A DNA stretch of 64,000 nucleotides from Carnobacterium pleistocenium FTR1 (GTDB lineage: Bacteria > Bacillota > Bacilli > Lactobacillales > Carnobacteriaceae): positions 558,001 through 622,000 of the forward strand of contig NZ_JQLQ01000002.1 of the NCBI RefSeq assembly GCF_000744285.1, given 5' to 3'. This document shows positions 9,045 through 17,454 of this stretch, piece by piece; position 1 is the first letter of the stretch, and every line of letters begins with the position of its first letter. Under the pieces are notes generated by a model, which did not search any database, had not been told where the DNA came from, and saw only the letters and a program-made list of their open reading frames with translations. A program made the position numbers and the translations under genes.

Positions 9045-9482
9045 TTACTTTGAGAAATCGACTCCTAAATAAGTATCAAACAGCTCATATATTTTTGGCT
9101 GTTGTTTTTTTAATGAAATAGGTCGATTGTTTTTATCTAAAAAGCAATGTTTGCTTTCGCCGGTCGTTCGTAATTCGCCAGTTCCTTTATCTACTATTTG
9201 ATAAGAGATAGTTAAACGAATACCATTAAATGCTTCAATTTTAGGAATAATGTAAACATGATCATTGTAGTGGACCATTGATTTGTAAGTACAAGTAATA
9301 GCTAATACGGGAATGATGATCCCGAGTTTTTCCATTTGATCATAGCCAAAATTCATTTGATCCAATAAATTGGTTCTGGCTTCTTCAAACCAACGAATAT
9401 AATTCGAATGATGAATGATTCCCATCTGGTCTGTTTCATAATAGTGCGCTTGATGTTCGTATAAGTCGAATTCTTTTTCCAT
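9045..9482 (-). CDS. Acyl-CoA thioesterase, 4HBT/YbgC type
   Basis: A 145-residue single hot-dog-fold protein, expected to hydrolyse an acyl-CoA thioester in the cytoplasm. The active-site segment YYETDQMGIIHHSNYIRWFE lies at about 14-33, with the catalytic Asp at residue 18, and matches the YbgC/FadM pattern. The size is typical. It is a single gene facing the folate unit, with a repeat element and shared terminator between. The acyl substrate cannot be told from sequence. Confidence 0.85.
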   Translation of the reverse strand: MEKEFDLYEHQAHYYETDQMGIIHHSNYIRWFEEARTNLLDQMNFGYDQMEKLGIIIPVLAITCTYKSMVHYNDHVYIIPKIEAFNGIRLTISYQIVDKGTGELRTTGESKHCFLDKNNRPISLKKQQPKIYELFDTYLGVDFSK

Positions 9483-9647
9483 AACTAGGCCTCATCTCTA
9501 TCTATTGCTTATTAATAGGATAGCATAACTCAACAAAACTTTTATAGATCATTTTTTTCATCTGATCAGAGAAGCGAATAAAAAGAGGCGAGTTTTCTTT
9601 TCGGTGTGTTTTCATTGAAATATTCGTAGTATACTTATTGGATAGAC

Positions 9648-9664
9648 GAACTTTTTAAAAGTTC
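9648..9664. promoter_or_regulatory. 17-bp palindrome upstream of sbcDC
   Basis: GAACTTTTTAAAAGTTC has 8-bp perfect arms and lies 44 bp before the sbcD start. It resembles an operator. A LexA site would need four bases between CGAAC and GTTCG and here there are nine, so SOS control is not supported. Confidence 0.4.
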
Positions 9665-9707
9665 ATGAAAATGCATGTTTAAATAAAGTTTATAAAGGAG
9701 AATACTG

Positions 9708-10838
9708 ATGCGATTATTACATACAGCAGACTGGCATATTGGGAAAATAGTGAATGAAATGTCGATGCTAGAAGACCAAGAATATTTTCTAGATCAACTG
9801 ATTGAAAAATTGAAAACGATAGAAGTAGATGCGCTGATCATGGCAGGCGATTTATATGACCGTGCCATACCTTCAAAAGAGGCCGTTACTTTAGCTAATA
9901 AAGTATTGACCCGTCTCGTTCAAGAAGTCAAATTGCCCGTTTTAGTTATTGCTGGAAATCATGACAGCAATGAACGTGTGGAGTATGGAGCAGATCTGTT
10001 AGCCACTAATCAGTTATATATTGAAGGAACTGTAAAAGAAGTGACCCGGAAAGCAACTATCAAAGGAGTCAATTTTTATTTGCTACCGTTTGCGGACTAT
10101 GCTTATATCAGAGAGTTGCTACAAGATGAGACTATTAAAAGTTTAGAAGATGCCGCGAGAGTACAAATCGAAATCATAAAAAAAGAAATGGATCCAACGG
10201 AAATCAATGTGCTGATCGCTCATGGATACGTGATCAATTTAAACCACGATACATCTGAAACAACTGATTCGGAAAGGCCACTCAGTATTGGAACAGCTGA
10301 ATATGTCAGTGTTGAATTATTTGAAGATTTTGATTATGTTGCTTTAGGTCATTTGCATAAAGCTCAAAAAGTAAAACACGATCGTATACGTTACAGTGGG
10401 TCAATATTAAAATACTCTAAATCAGAAGCCGTCCATAAAAAACAAGTATCATTAGTGACGTTAGAAAAAAATCAAGTTGCGATTGAACCAATATTTATCG
10501 AGGCTAAACGTGATATGCGAATCGTAAAAGGTTTCTTTGATGTACTAATGGAACAAAAATCGGATGACTATGTATTTTTTGAACTACTAGATGAGAATTT
10601 CGTTATGGATGCGATGAATCAACTGCGACGCCGCTATCCAAATGCAATGGGTTTGGAATATGCAGCTAAGAAAGAGCGAGCAGAAGGTGAGTCAGCTATG
10701 CATCAAGCACAATTGGAAAAATTAGCGGTCCAAGATATTTTTGCGGATTTTTATGCTCATTACAAAGAAAAAGAATTAACAATCGAGCACAAAGGCATTA
10801 TTAATAAAATACTGCATCAAATGGAAAGAGGCGAGTAA
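9708..10838 (+). CDS. sbcD: Nuclease SbcCD subunit D
   Basis: A 376-residue Mre11-type metallophosphoesterase. With SbcC it forms an ATP-driven double-strand exonuclease and hairpin endonuclease in DNA repair. The metal-binding motifs appear in order: DWH at residues 8-10, GDLYDR, GNHDSNER, AHGYV and GHLHKAQ. The length is normal. ATG 9708 follows AAAGGAG at good spacing. The stop is one base from the sbcC start, so the two are translationally coupled. Confidence 0.96.
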   Translation: MRLLHTADWHIGKIVNEMSMLEDQEYFLDQLIEKLKTIEVDALIMAGDLYDRAIPSKEAVTLANKVLTRLVQEVKLPVLVIAGNHDSNERVEYGADLLATNQLYIEGTVKEVTRKATIKGVNFYLLPFADYAYIRELLQDETIKSLEDAARVQIEIIKKEMDPTEINVLIAHGYVINLNHDTSETTDSERPLSIGTAEYVSVELFEDFDYVALGHLHKAQKVKHDRIRYSGSILKYSKSEAVHKKQVSLVTLEKNQVAIEPIFIEAKRDMRIVKGFFDVLMEQKSDDYVFFELLDENFVMDAMNQLRRRYPNAMGLEYAAKKERAEGESAMHQAQLEKLAVQDIFADFYAHYKEKELTIEHKGIINKILHQMERGE

Positions 10839-10839
10839 A

Positions 10840-13800
10840 ATGAGGCCCTTAAAATTGGTTATGAATGCTTTTGGTCCTTTTAAAGAAAAAGTCGTTATTG
10901 ATTTCACCCAATTTCATCATCAAACCCTTTTTTTAGTAAGTGGACCAACCGGAGCTGGTAAAACCACCATTTTTGATGCCATTGCTTATGCTCTTTATGA
11001 TGATGCAAGTGGGACAAGTCGAGGAAAGGATTCCTTTAAATCACAATTTGTTACAGATGAGGTATTGTGTTTTGTAGAGTTAGAATTTGAACTAGCTGGA
11101 AAAAAGTATTTTATAAAAAGAAGTCCGGCACAAAAAGGCCCAGGAAAAAATGGGAAATTAAAAAATTGGTCATCAGAAGTTGAATTTCATCATAACGGAA
11201 CGGTGACGACTAAAATAAATGAAGCCAATAAAGAGATACAGGAATTGCTTTCTTTGTCTTACGAACAGTTCAAACAAATCGTGATGCTGCCTCAAGGGGA
11301 ATTCAAAAAAATGTTGGAATCCAACAGCGCGGATAAAGAAAAGATTTTCCGGAATATTTTTCAGACGGATACGATAAAAGAACTTCAATCGCTACTAAAA
11401 GATAAAGCTAGTCGATTAAAACAAGAAATAGATCAGAGTGAAAGTACCTTGCAGCAATTTGTTGGCATGATTACTGAGAATGCCAATGAAGCATTAAAAG
11501 AAGCCATCCTTTTATTAGATGTTCCAGCAATTATAAAAGAGTTGAGCCAGTTAGTTGAAAGCCATCAAGAAAAGATTCAGTTACTTGAGAAAGAATTGAC
11601 TGAACTAGATAAAACTTATCATAACAATCAACAAAAGATCGACTTGATAGCCGCTTTAACTATCCTTGAAAAAGAAAAAGAACTATTGGAAGCTAGTACA
11701 GAGTTGATCGATGCGAAACGGTTGGGACTCTCTTTAACTGAAAAAGCCGAAGACTGTTTTGAAAAAAAGCAACAAGTGGACCATATTGCTGATGAAAAAA
11801 AAGTTATTCAAAAAGAGTTGTTCAAAGAAAACCAACAGCTAGCTGAAACAACACAACACTTACTAGAGACAGAGGAAAATTTTCATGAATTACAATCTGC
11901 ATACAAAGAATTACCAAATCAGCGAGAACATTTAGTCAATTTAAAAGAGCAAGAAAAACAACTTTTTGAGCAAGCAGCTAAAGAAAAAATTCGAACAAGT
12001 TTGGTAAAAGAAAATAAAGAAAAGAAACAGAGGATCCAGCAGTTAAATGAGCAAATTATTATCGATGAGTCACAATTAAAAGAACAAGAGCACAAATTGC
12101 AAGAAATCCAGCAAGCTAAAACAAGTATCATGGAAAAACAACGCGAAGCAAGTAGCCTTCAACAAGAACACTATCAAACAAAAATCCAACAAACTGTTTT
12201 AATGGAATTCAGCGGGTACCTAACAAAAAAGATTATGAAGCATAAAGAATTTCAAGAAATAGAACATAGGTTTACCCAAATAGAAAGTCATTATCAAGAA
12301 CAACGATTGAGTTATAATCGAAATATAGCTGGAATACTAGCTACTGAATTGGAAAAAGAAAAGGAATGTCCTGTTTGCGGATCGCTTCATCACCCGGCTC
12401 CTGCAAAGTTAGGCGAGGATACCGTTTCAAAAGAAACTTTAGAAGAGCTAGAAGGGCAAAAAAATGAAGTAGGCAAGCAATTTGACCGAATCTCGATTGA
12501 ATTGAAAGGATTAAGTGAAGCTATCCAAGCAAGTGAAATACAGTTGGGCATTCAACAAAGAGAATTACCTGATGAACAAATTAAAATTGAACAACGATTG
12601 GCTGAAGAAAGTGAGCAACAAGATAAACTAACTGAGACATTAAAAGCATTGCAAAAAGATATTGATAACGAGGAAATGGTAGAGAAAGAAAGGCAAGCTA
12701 CCGCCTTGCAAGTTAGAGAAGAAGAATCAAAAATCCAAGTCCTAAAATCTGCTGTTCAGCACAATACAAAGCGTATAGATGAATTGAAAGTAGAGATTGA
12801 CACCATAGTAACAAAACTAACGACGACTAGTCTAGTGGAAATCCAAGTCCTAATTAATGAAAATACAAATGAAATTACCCGCATTGAAGAAAGATACAGT
12901 CAAGCCCAAGAAAAGAAAAGTGAATTAGAAAAAGCACAAACACAGTACCAAACAAGTACAAAAGCATTTGAAAAACAATTGAGTACGCTGATTGACCGTG
13001 AGGTTGATACGAAAGAGAAATTTATTGGACAGTTGGCCGTCAGTCAATTAGACGATACATTTGAAAAATATTTAATGGAAGAAGAAGTTAAGCAGCAGCA
13101 GATCGAGGAAATCTCAGCTTTTGATAAAAAAAACTGGCTGAATCAAACCAATCTTTTGGAGAAAAAAAGCATGCTTGAAAAAGAAGGAACCAATCAGCCA
13201 ATTGAAATATACGACATGAGAAATCAAGAAATAGAACGAGAAAGAAAGGTGTCAAAAGAGCAACAGCGCGAGCTAATTGGCACAGAAAAAACGGTCCAGT
13301 CTACTCTCTCTCAAATTCAATTGAATTATCAAGCGCAAAAGGGTGGGCAAGAAGAATATTTGCTATATAAAGAATTATCAGAAATGGCTAATGGTTCAAA
13401 AGAGACAGATTACATTTCATTTGAACGGTTTGTTTTGGGAATTTATTTTGAAGAAATCATCGAAGCAGCCAATACAAGATTTTCTCAAATGACTATCGAT
13501 CGGTATGCCTTGATTCGGAATAAAGAGAAAACAAAGGGTGCAGGTCCTAAAGGTTTAGATCTAGATGTATTCGATAATTATACGGGTATGAAAAGAAGTG
13601 TTAAAACATTATCAGGTGGGGAAAGCTTCAAAGCTTCCTTGGCACTTGCTTTAGGGTTAAGTGATGTTGTTCAAAATCACAGCGGCGGAGTCAGTGTAGA
13701 TACGTTATTTATTGATGAAGGTTTTGGGACACTGGATGCTGAATCATTAGACAGTGCTATTGAGACATTATTTGAATTAAATCAACGTGGTCGCTTAGTA

Positions 13801-13899
13801 GGGGTTATTTCCCATGTTGAAGAGTTGAAAACACGAATACCGATCCACATTGAAGTAACAAAATCTTCAAGAGGCAGTCAGGCGACAATCAAAATGTGA
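10840..13899 (+). CDS. sbcC: Nuclease SbcCD subunit C
   Basis: A 1019-residue Rad50-type SMC ATPase, partner of SbcD in processing DNA ends and palindromes. The N-terminal Walker A GPTGAGKT is at 35-42, long coiled-coil arms rich in Glu, Lys and Gln follow, the zinc hook CPVC is at 510-513 in the middle, the ABC signature LSGGES starts at 924 and the Walker B with Asp959-Glu960 is followed by GFGTLD. The symmetrical hook position indicates an intact protein. It overlaps nothing and follows sbcD by one base. Confidence 0.96.
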   Translation: MRPLKLVMNAFGPFKEKVVIDFTQFHHQTLFLVSGPTGAGKTTIFDAIAYALYDDASGTSRGKDSFKSQFVTDEVLCFVELEFELAGKKYFIKRSPAQKGPGKNGKLKNWSSEVEFHHNGTVTTKINEANKEIQELLSLSYEQFKQIVMLPQGEFKKMLESNSADKEKIFRNIFQTDTIKELQSLLKDKASRLKQEIDQSESTLQQFVGMITENANEALKEAILLLDVPAIIKELSQLVESHQEKIQLLEKELTELDKTYHNNQQKIDLIAALTILEKEKELLEASTELIDAKRLGLSLTEKAEDCFEKKQQVDHIADEKKVIQKELFKENQQLAETTQHLLETEENFHELQSAYKELPNQREHLVNLKEQEKQLFEQAAKEKIRTSLVKENKEKKQRIQQLNEQIIIDESQLKEQEHKLQEIQQAKTSIMEKQREASSLQQEHYQTKIQQTVLMEFSGYLTKKIMKHKEFQEIEHRFTQIESHYQEQRLSYNRNIAGILATELEKEKECPVCGSLHHPAPAKLGEDTVSKETLEELEGQKNEVGKQFDRISIELKGLSEAIQASEIQLGIQQRELPDEQIKIEQRLAEESEQQDKLTETLKALQKDIDNEEMVEKERQATALQVREEESKIQVLKSAVQHNTKRIDELKVEIDTIVTKLTTTSLVEIQVLINENTNEITRIEERYSQAQEKKSELEKAQTQYQTSTKAFEKQLSTLIDREVDTKEKFIGQLAVSQLDDTFEKYLMEEEVKQQQIEEISAFDKKNWLNQTNLLEKKSMLEKEGTNQPIEIYDMRNQEIERERKVSKEQQRELIGTEKTVQSTLSQIQLNYQAQKGGQEEYLLYKELSEMANGSKETDYISFERFVLGIYFEEIIEAANTRFSQMTIDRYALIRNKEKTKGAGPKGLDLDVFDNYTGMKRSVKTLSGGESFKASLALALGLSDVVQNHSGGVSVDTLFIDEGFGTLDAESLDSAIETLFELNQRGRLVGVISHVEELKTRIPIHIEVTKSSRGSQATIKM

Positions 13900-14006
13900 A
13901 ATAAAACAGCAGCATCATATTCGCCTAAAAATAACAATTCCTGTTCCACAAGCAATTAAAGGCTAATGGTAATCAAATTACTTTATCTATTACTAGTCAT
14001 TAGTTT

Positions 14007-14243
14007 GGGTCTATAATTTTTAGTGGTGATAGGTTTAATCCACTTACTCACCTGGAAATTCTTGAGGACTAGGATTTGCTTATAGCCGTGTATTGGATCC
14101 AATGCGAATAACAGAGCGTTAACGCTTCAGCGATTACGGTCTGTTGAGGATTGAAAGCTTTAAATTGGTCCCCATAGCTTTACAAGCAAACTTGTTTATT
14201 CCCCAAGAAATTCTTTTGAAGTATAAACACTATTTGTCATATC
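14007..14243 (-). repeat. Dispersed intergenic element, inverted copy
   Basis: The reverse complement matches the 8791-9029 copy: CACTAAAAATTATAGACCC at one end, GGTGAGTAA, GGCTATAAGCAA, TCGCTGAAGCGTTAACGCT in the middle, and ACAAATAGTGTTTATAC at the other end. It fills about half of the 500-bp gap between sbcC and the NlpC/P60-like gene. The rest of that gap holds only the terminator at 14326. Confidence 0.75.
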
Positions 14244-14325
14244 CTCACTTTTGGTAAGACTTATCCACACCACCTGATTTTGAGCCGATTATCTCAGCTA
14301 CCATTCGTCATTAGTTTGAAAACTT

Positions 14326-14366
14326 AAAAAGCCGACAGAGAAAATTCTTCTCTGTCGGCTTTTTTT
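14326..14366. terminator. Bidirectional terminator
   Basis: AAAAAGCCGACAGAGAA pairs perfectly with TTCTCTGTCGGCTTTTT around a 5-base loop. It serves the minus-strand gene ending at 14402 and possibly the sbcDC transcript. Confidence 0.9.
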
Positions 14367-14401
14367 GAGCTAGCTGTTTTATCCTAGTTGCTTTTTTGTA
14401 T

Positions 14402-14959
14402 TCATGACAACAATAATTGTGGCTTGGTCTGTTCTTCAGAAACACTGCACAAATAGTCCTGTAATGAGCCAGAATAGATAGGCACAAAGATAGGGAGTTG
14501 GCTTAGATTCTGAGGAGTAACAAAATGAGGTTCTTTTTCGAATTTATAGATGCCACTTTCACTAAGAACGGATGCGACAAATTGCGAACAAAAGAAAGCA
14601 TCTTTTCGGTCAAAGTCAATATTTAAAGCTAAAGTAACTAAACCCACTAAGTTATAACGATAAATACTTTTAGTCTCATTGTAGAAAGAGAGCACTTCAA
14701 CTAAATTTTCATAATGTTGCTCAGATATTTCACAACTGTAAATGGTACATTGAGCTCTTAAAAAATAATAACGAGACAAATCTTCTTCTACATAGCCACC
14801 GGAAAAAGGATTGTGTGTGTACTTACGGCCAAAACTGTAAGGTTTTAGTAAAGTAGGCTCTAATGCAATCGAAGCATGGTTATAAGTTGCTTTAGTATAC
14901 AATTTAATCGTTTTAGAAAGAATGGTATTTGTATCTGTTAACATAAGGTAAATTTTCAT
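14402..14959 (-). CDS. Permuted NlpC/P60-like (YiiX-type) protein
   Basis: A 185-residue protein with the layout of circularly permuted papain-fold hydrolases: a histidine in YNHASIAL (His28) comes before the cysteine in FFCSQFVASVL (Cys123), the reverse of classic NlpC/P60 order. Such proteins may cleave amide or ester bonds, and substrates are mostly unknown. No signal peptide is visible, so it is probably cytoplasmic. It stands alone with its own terminator. The fold assignment rests on these two motifs and the length. Confidence 0.6.
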   Translation of the reverse strand: MKIYLMLTDTNTILSKTIKLYTKATYNHASIALEPTLLKPYSFGRKYTHNPFSGGYVEEDLSRYYFLRAQCTIYSCEISEQHYENLVEVLSFYNETKSIYRYNLVGLVTLALNIDFDRKDAFFCSQFVASVLSESGIYKFEKEPHFVTPQNLSQLPIFVPIYSGSLQDYLCSVSEEQTKPQLLLS

Positions 14960-15247
14960 TATAGACCTTCATCTCTTTTACTTTTTATTTGATAAATATG
15001 AAACAATATATAACTCTTTAAGTTTAGAGAATTCATTTTTAGTATACATGATTCTCAGGAAAATTAAAAGATTTTACAGAAAAAAATTCATTTCAAAAAA
15101 CAGAATGAAAGCAAGCGGACACTATGTTTGAGCACGTATAATTCAACCCTTTTTTTGGGAAAAATTAAAATGAACATTGTTATACCAAGGCGTTTCGTTT
15201 GTAAAAAAAAGAATAAAGGGGTAAAATTTTGGATAGATAGAAACCAA

Positions 15248-15283
15248 ATATTAATTAAATACTCATTTTTATTTAATTAATAT
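15248..15283. promoter_or_regulatory. Perfect 13-bp inverted repeat before the GT8 pair
   Basis: ATATTAATTAAAT and ATTTAATTAATAT flank a 10-base loop and end 2 bases before the AGAAGGAG ribosome site of the first GT8 gene. It could be an operator or an mRNA hairpin that affects ribosome access. The remainder of 14960-15301 is AT-rich with no gene I can support. Confidence 0.55.
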
Positions 15284-15301
15284 AGAAGGAGATGGTTGGA
15301 A

Positions 15302-16165
15302 ATGGGAGAAAAAAAACTTATTCCAATTGTAAGTGCTGCAGATAACAATTATGCACCTTATTTATGCGTCACGCTAAAAACAATTATAGATCATCTCTCT
15401 GACGATTACGCTGTAGCTTTTTATATTATCGATGACCACATATCTTTAGATAGTAAAAAAAAATTAGCAGAAGTTATTTCCAATCAGACGGCTACAATTG
15501 ATTATTTAGAAGTTGATTCAGAATTGTATGCGAATGTCATGGAAAGCGATCATATAACACAAACAGCTTACTATCGAATATCACTACCAGATTTGTTGAA
15601 AGATCAAAATTATGAAAAAGTATTGTATATAGATAGTGATGTCTTAGTATTAGATGACATTTCCAAATTATATGAAACAAATATAGGAGAAAAAGTAGTA
15701 GGTGCTGTTGTTGATCCTGGACAAGCCCTAGCTCATCCCAGATTAGGAATTGAGACGGATGACTATTACTTTAATTCAGGTTTGCTGTTGATTGATTTAG
15801 ATAATTGGCGTAAAGCGCAAATTACTGAAAAAACCTTAACCTTTCTTGAAGAACAAATAGATAAAATTATCTATCATGACCAAGATGCTTTAAATGGAAC
15901 CCTCTATGGGAAATGGTATGCACTACATCCTAAGTGGAATGTTCAAACTTCTTTGCTCTTTGAAAGGCATCAACCGCCAAATGATGAATATGCTAAGTTA
16001 TATAAAGAAGCGGTCCACCAACCACTTATTATCCATTTTACAGGACATGACAAACCATGGAATTCAGATGAATACCATCCCTATACCGAAAAATATTTAG
16101 CAGAATTGGGTGAAACACCTTTTAAAAATAGTGCAATTAAAGAAATGCGATCAACTAGTTTTTAA
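15302..16165 (+). CDS. Family 8 glycosyltransferase
   Basis: A 287-residue GT8 enzyme that transfers a hexose from a UDP-sugar with retention of configuration, probably to a cell-surface glycan or glycolipid. The metal-binding DxD is DSD at 111-113. NSGLLLIDLDNW, HDQDALN (His192) and the C-terminal HFTGHDKPWN complete the family motif set. There is no signal or membrane segment, so it acts at the cytoplasmic face. A TTG six bases upstream is also in frame, but ATG 15302 has AAGGAG at 10 bases. It is followed by a second GT8 gene. Confidence 0.92.
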   Translation: MGEKKLIPIVSAADNNYAPYLCVTLKTIIDHLSDDYAVAFYIIDDHISLDSKKKLAEVISNQTATIDYLEVDSELYANVMESDHITQTAYYRISLPDLLKDQNYEKVLYIDSDVLVLDDISKLYETNIGEKVVGAVVDPGQALAHPRLGIETDDYYFNSGLLLIDLDNWRKAQITEKTLTFLEEQIDKIIYHDQDALNGTLYGKWYALHPKWNVQTSLLFERHQPPNDEYAKLYKEAVHQPLIIHFTGHDKPWNSDEYHPYTEKYLAELGETPFKNSAIKEMRSTSF

Positions 16166-16283
16166 ATTAACGTTTTAATGGATTAGAAGAGAAATTCTTC
16201 TAAAAAAAATGTTTATCTGGCCTCATTTATAAATAGGAATGAGTCAGTATCAGAGAAGCAGCAATTTTAAGGAGGAATTATCA

Positions 16284-17138
16284 ATGGTTGAACAAAAAAG
16301 TATCTCGATCGTCTCATCGAGTAATGAAGCATTTGTCCCACACTTGGCCACTCTCTTTCTGTCCCTTTTAACAACAAAACAAACAAATTCAACTTTTCAC
16401 TTTTATGTAATTGATGATAATATTTCATTACGGTCAAAATTCTTATTAAATCGGACAGTAGGGGAATTCAATGCTAGAATCAGCTATGTTACAATTGACC
16501 CCACTGAATTTTCAGGTGCGGTAGAAAGTGACCGTATTCCGCAAACGGCTTATTATCGTATCTCAATACCGAATCTATTAAAAGAAAATAAGCGTGCCAT
16601 TTATATGGATTGCGATATGATTACATTAGAAGATATCGAAGCACTTTGGGAAGTTGATTTAGGTGATAAACTATTAGGAGCAGTTGAAGATGCTGGTTTC
16701 CATAACCGATTAGAAAAAATGGGAATTGAAAGTGAAACAGATCTTTACTTCAATTCGGGTCTTATGGTAATGAATTTAGAAAAATGGCGTGAAGAAAATA
16801 TAACAGAAAAAGTCTTAGCTTTCATTGAAAATAACCCGGAAAAATTGAGATTCCACGATCAAGATTCATTAAATGCTATTCTGCACGACAGATGGTTAGT
16901 ACTTGATCCGCGATGGAATGCTCAAACGTACATGATGTTGCAAGAAAAAGAACATCCAACGATTCAAGGACAATTAAAGTGGGATGCAGCAAGAGAAAAA
17001 CCGGCTGTTATTCATTTCTGCGGACATGCGAAACCTTGGAATGCAGATTCAAATCATCCGTTTAAAGAAAAGTACTTTGAGGTTCGCGAAAAAACATTTT
17101 TCCCAATAGAAAAAAAACCAAGTTACTCTAAGGAATAA
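16284..17138 (+). CDS. Family 8 glycosyltransferase
   Basis: A 284-residue GT8 enzyme, clearly paralogous to the upstream gene (shared QTAYYRIS, NSGL, HDQDSLNA and HFCGHAKPWN segments) and presumably arising from tandem duplication. Its DxD is DCD at 109-111. The chosen ATG follows AAGGAGG. An in-frame upstream GTG-like extension to 16239 lacks a ribosome site. The spacing of 118 bp and no terminator suggest co-transcription with the first copy. Differences at the acceptor side imply different acceptors, but these cannot be named. Confidence 0.92.
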   Translation: MVEQKSISIVSSSNEAFVPHLATLFLSLLTTKQTNSTFHFYVIDDNISLRSKFLLNRTVGEFNARISYVTIDPTEFSGAVESDRIPQTAYYRISIPNLLKENKRAIYMDCDMITLEDIEALWEVDLGDKLLGAVEDAGFHNRLEKMGIESETDLYFNSGLMVMNLEKWREENITEKVLAFIENNPEKLRFHDQDSLNAILHDRWLVLDPRWNAQTYMMLQEKEHPTIQGQLKWDAAREKPAVIHFCGHAKPWNADSNHPFKEKYFEVREKTFFPIEKKPSYSKE

Positions 17139-17157
17139 AAAGAATTTAACCATGAAA

Positions 17158-17199
17158 GAAAGGTGAGTTGGGAATTTTTGTTCCACCTCATCTTTTTTT
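17158..17199 (+). terminator. Probable terminator after the GT8 pair
   Basis: An imperfect hairpin (GGTGAGTTGGGAA against TTCCACCTCATC, with mismatches and G-T pairs) is followed by seven T residues. Confidence 0.55.
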
Positions 17200-17283
17200 G
17201 ATTTTATAATTTTCAAGGGCTGCTTTTAAAGAAAATAACGCAAAAAAGATAAACAGTCTTTTACATAAATACAATTAGCAAGC

Positions 17284-17299
17284 TGAATACGTGTATTCA
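17284..17299. promoter_or_regulatory. 16-bp palindrome upstream of the ABC exporter
   Basis: TGAATAC and GTATTCA flank a GT centre. It lies about where the -35 box would be for a TATACT at 17314-17319, a classic place for a repressor site. No TTGACA-like box is clear. The rest of 17200-17454 holds no gene. Confidence 0.4.
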
Positions 17300-17454
17300 C
17301 TTTGTTAATCAAATATACTAGATAAAAGATCATGAATGACTATTTCATGCTACGACTAGTCAAAAAATGTTTAGTGAATAAAGTTCTCTTTCTCTTTTGT
17401 TCTTCAATAAGTCTAAAGAATAAAAAGAAAAGCGTTGTAAGGAGGCACAGCTAC

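Noticed and set aside
9648-9664. LexA/SOS box before sbcDC
   Set aside because: CGAAC and GTTC are separated by nine bases instead of four. Kept only as a palindrome.
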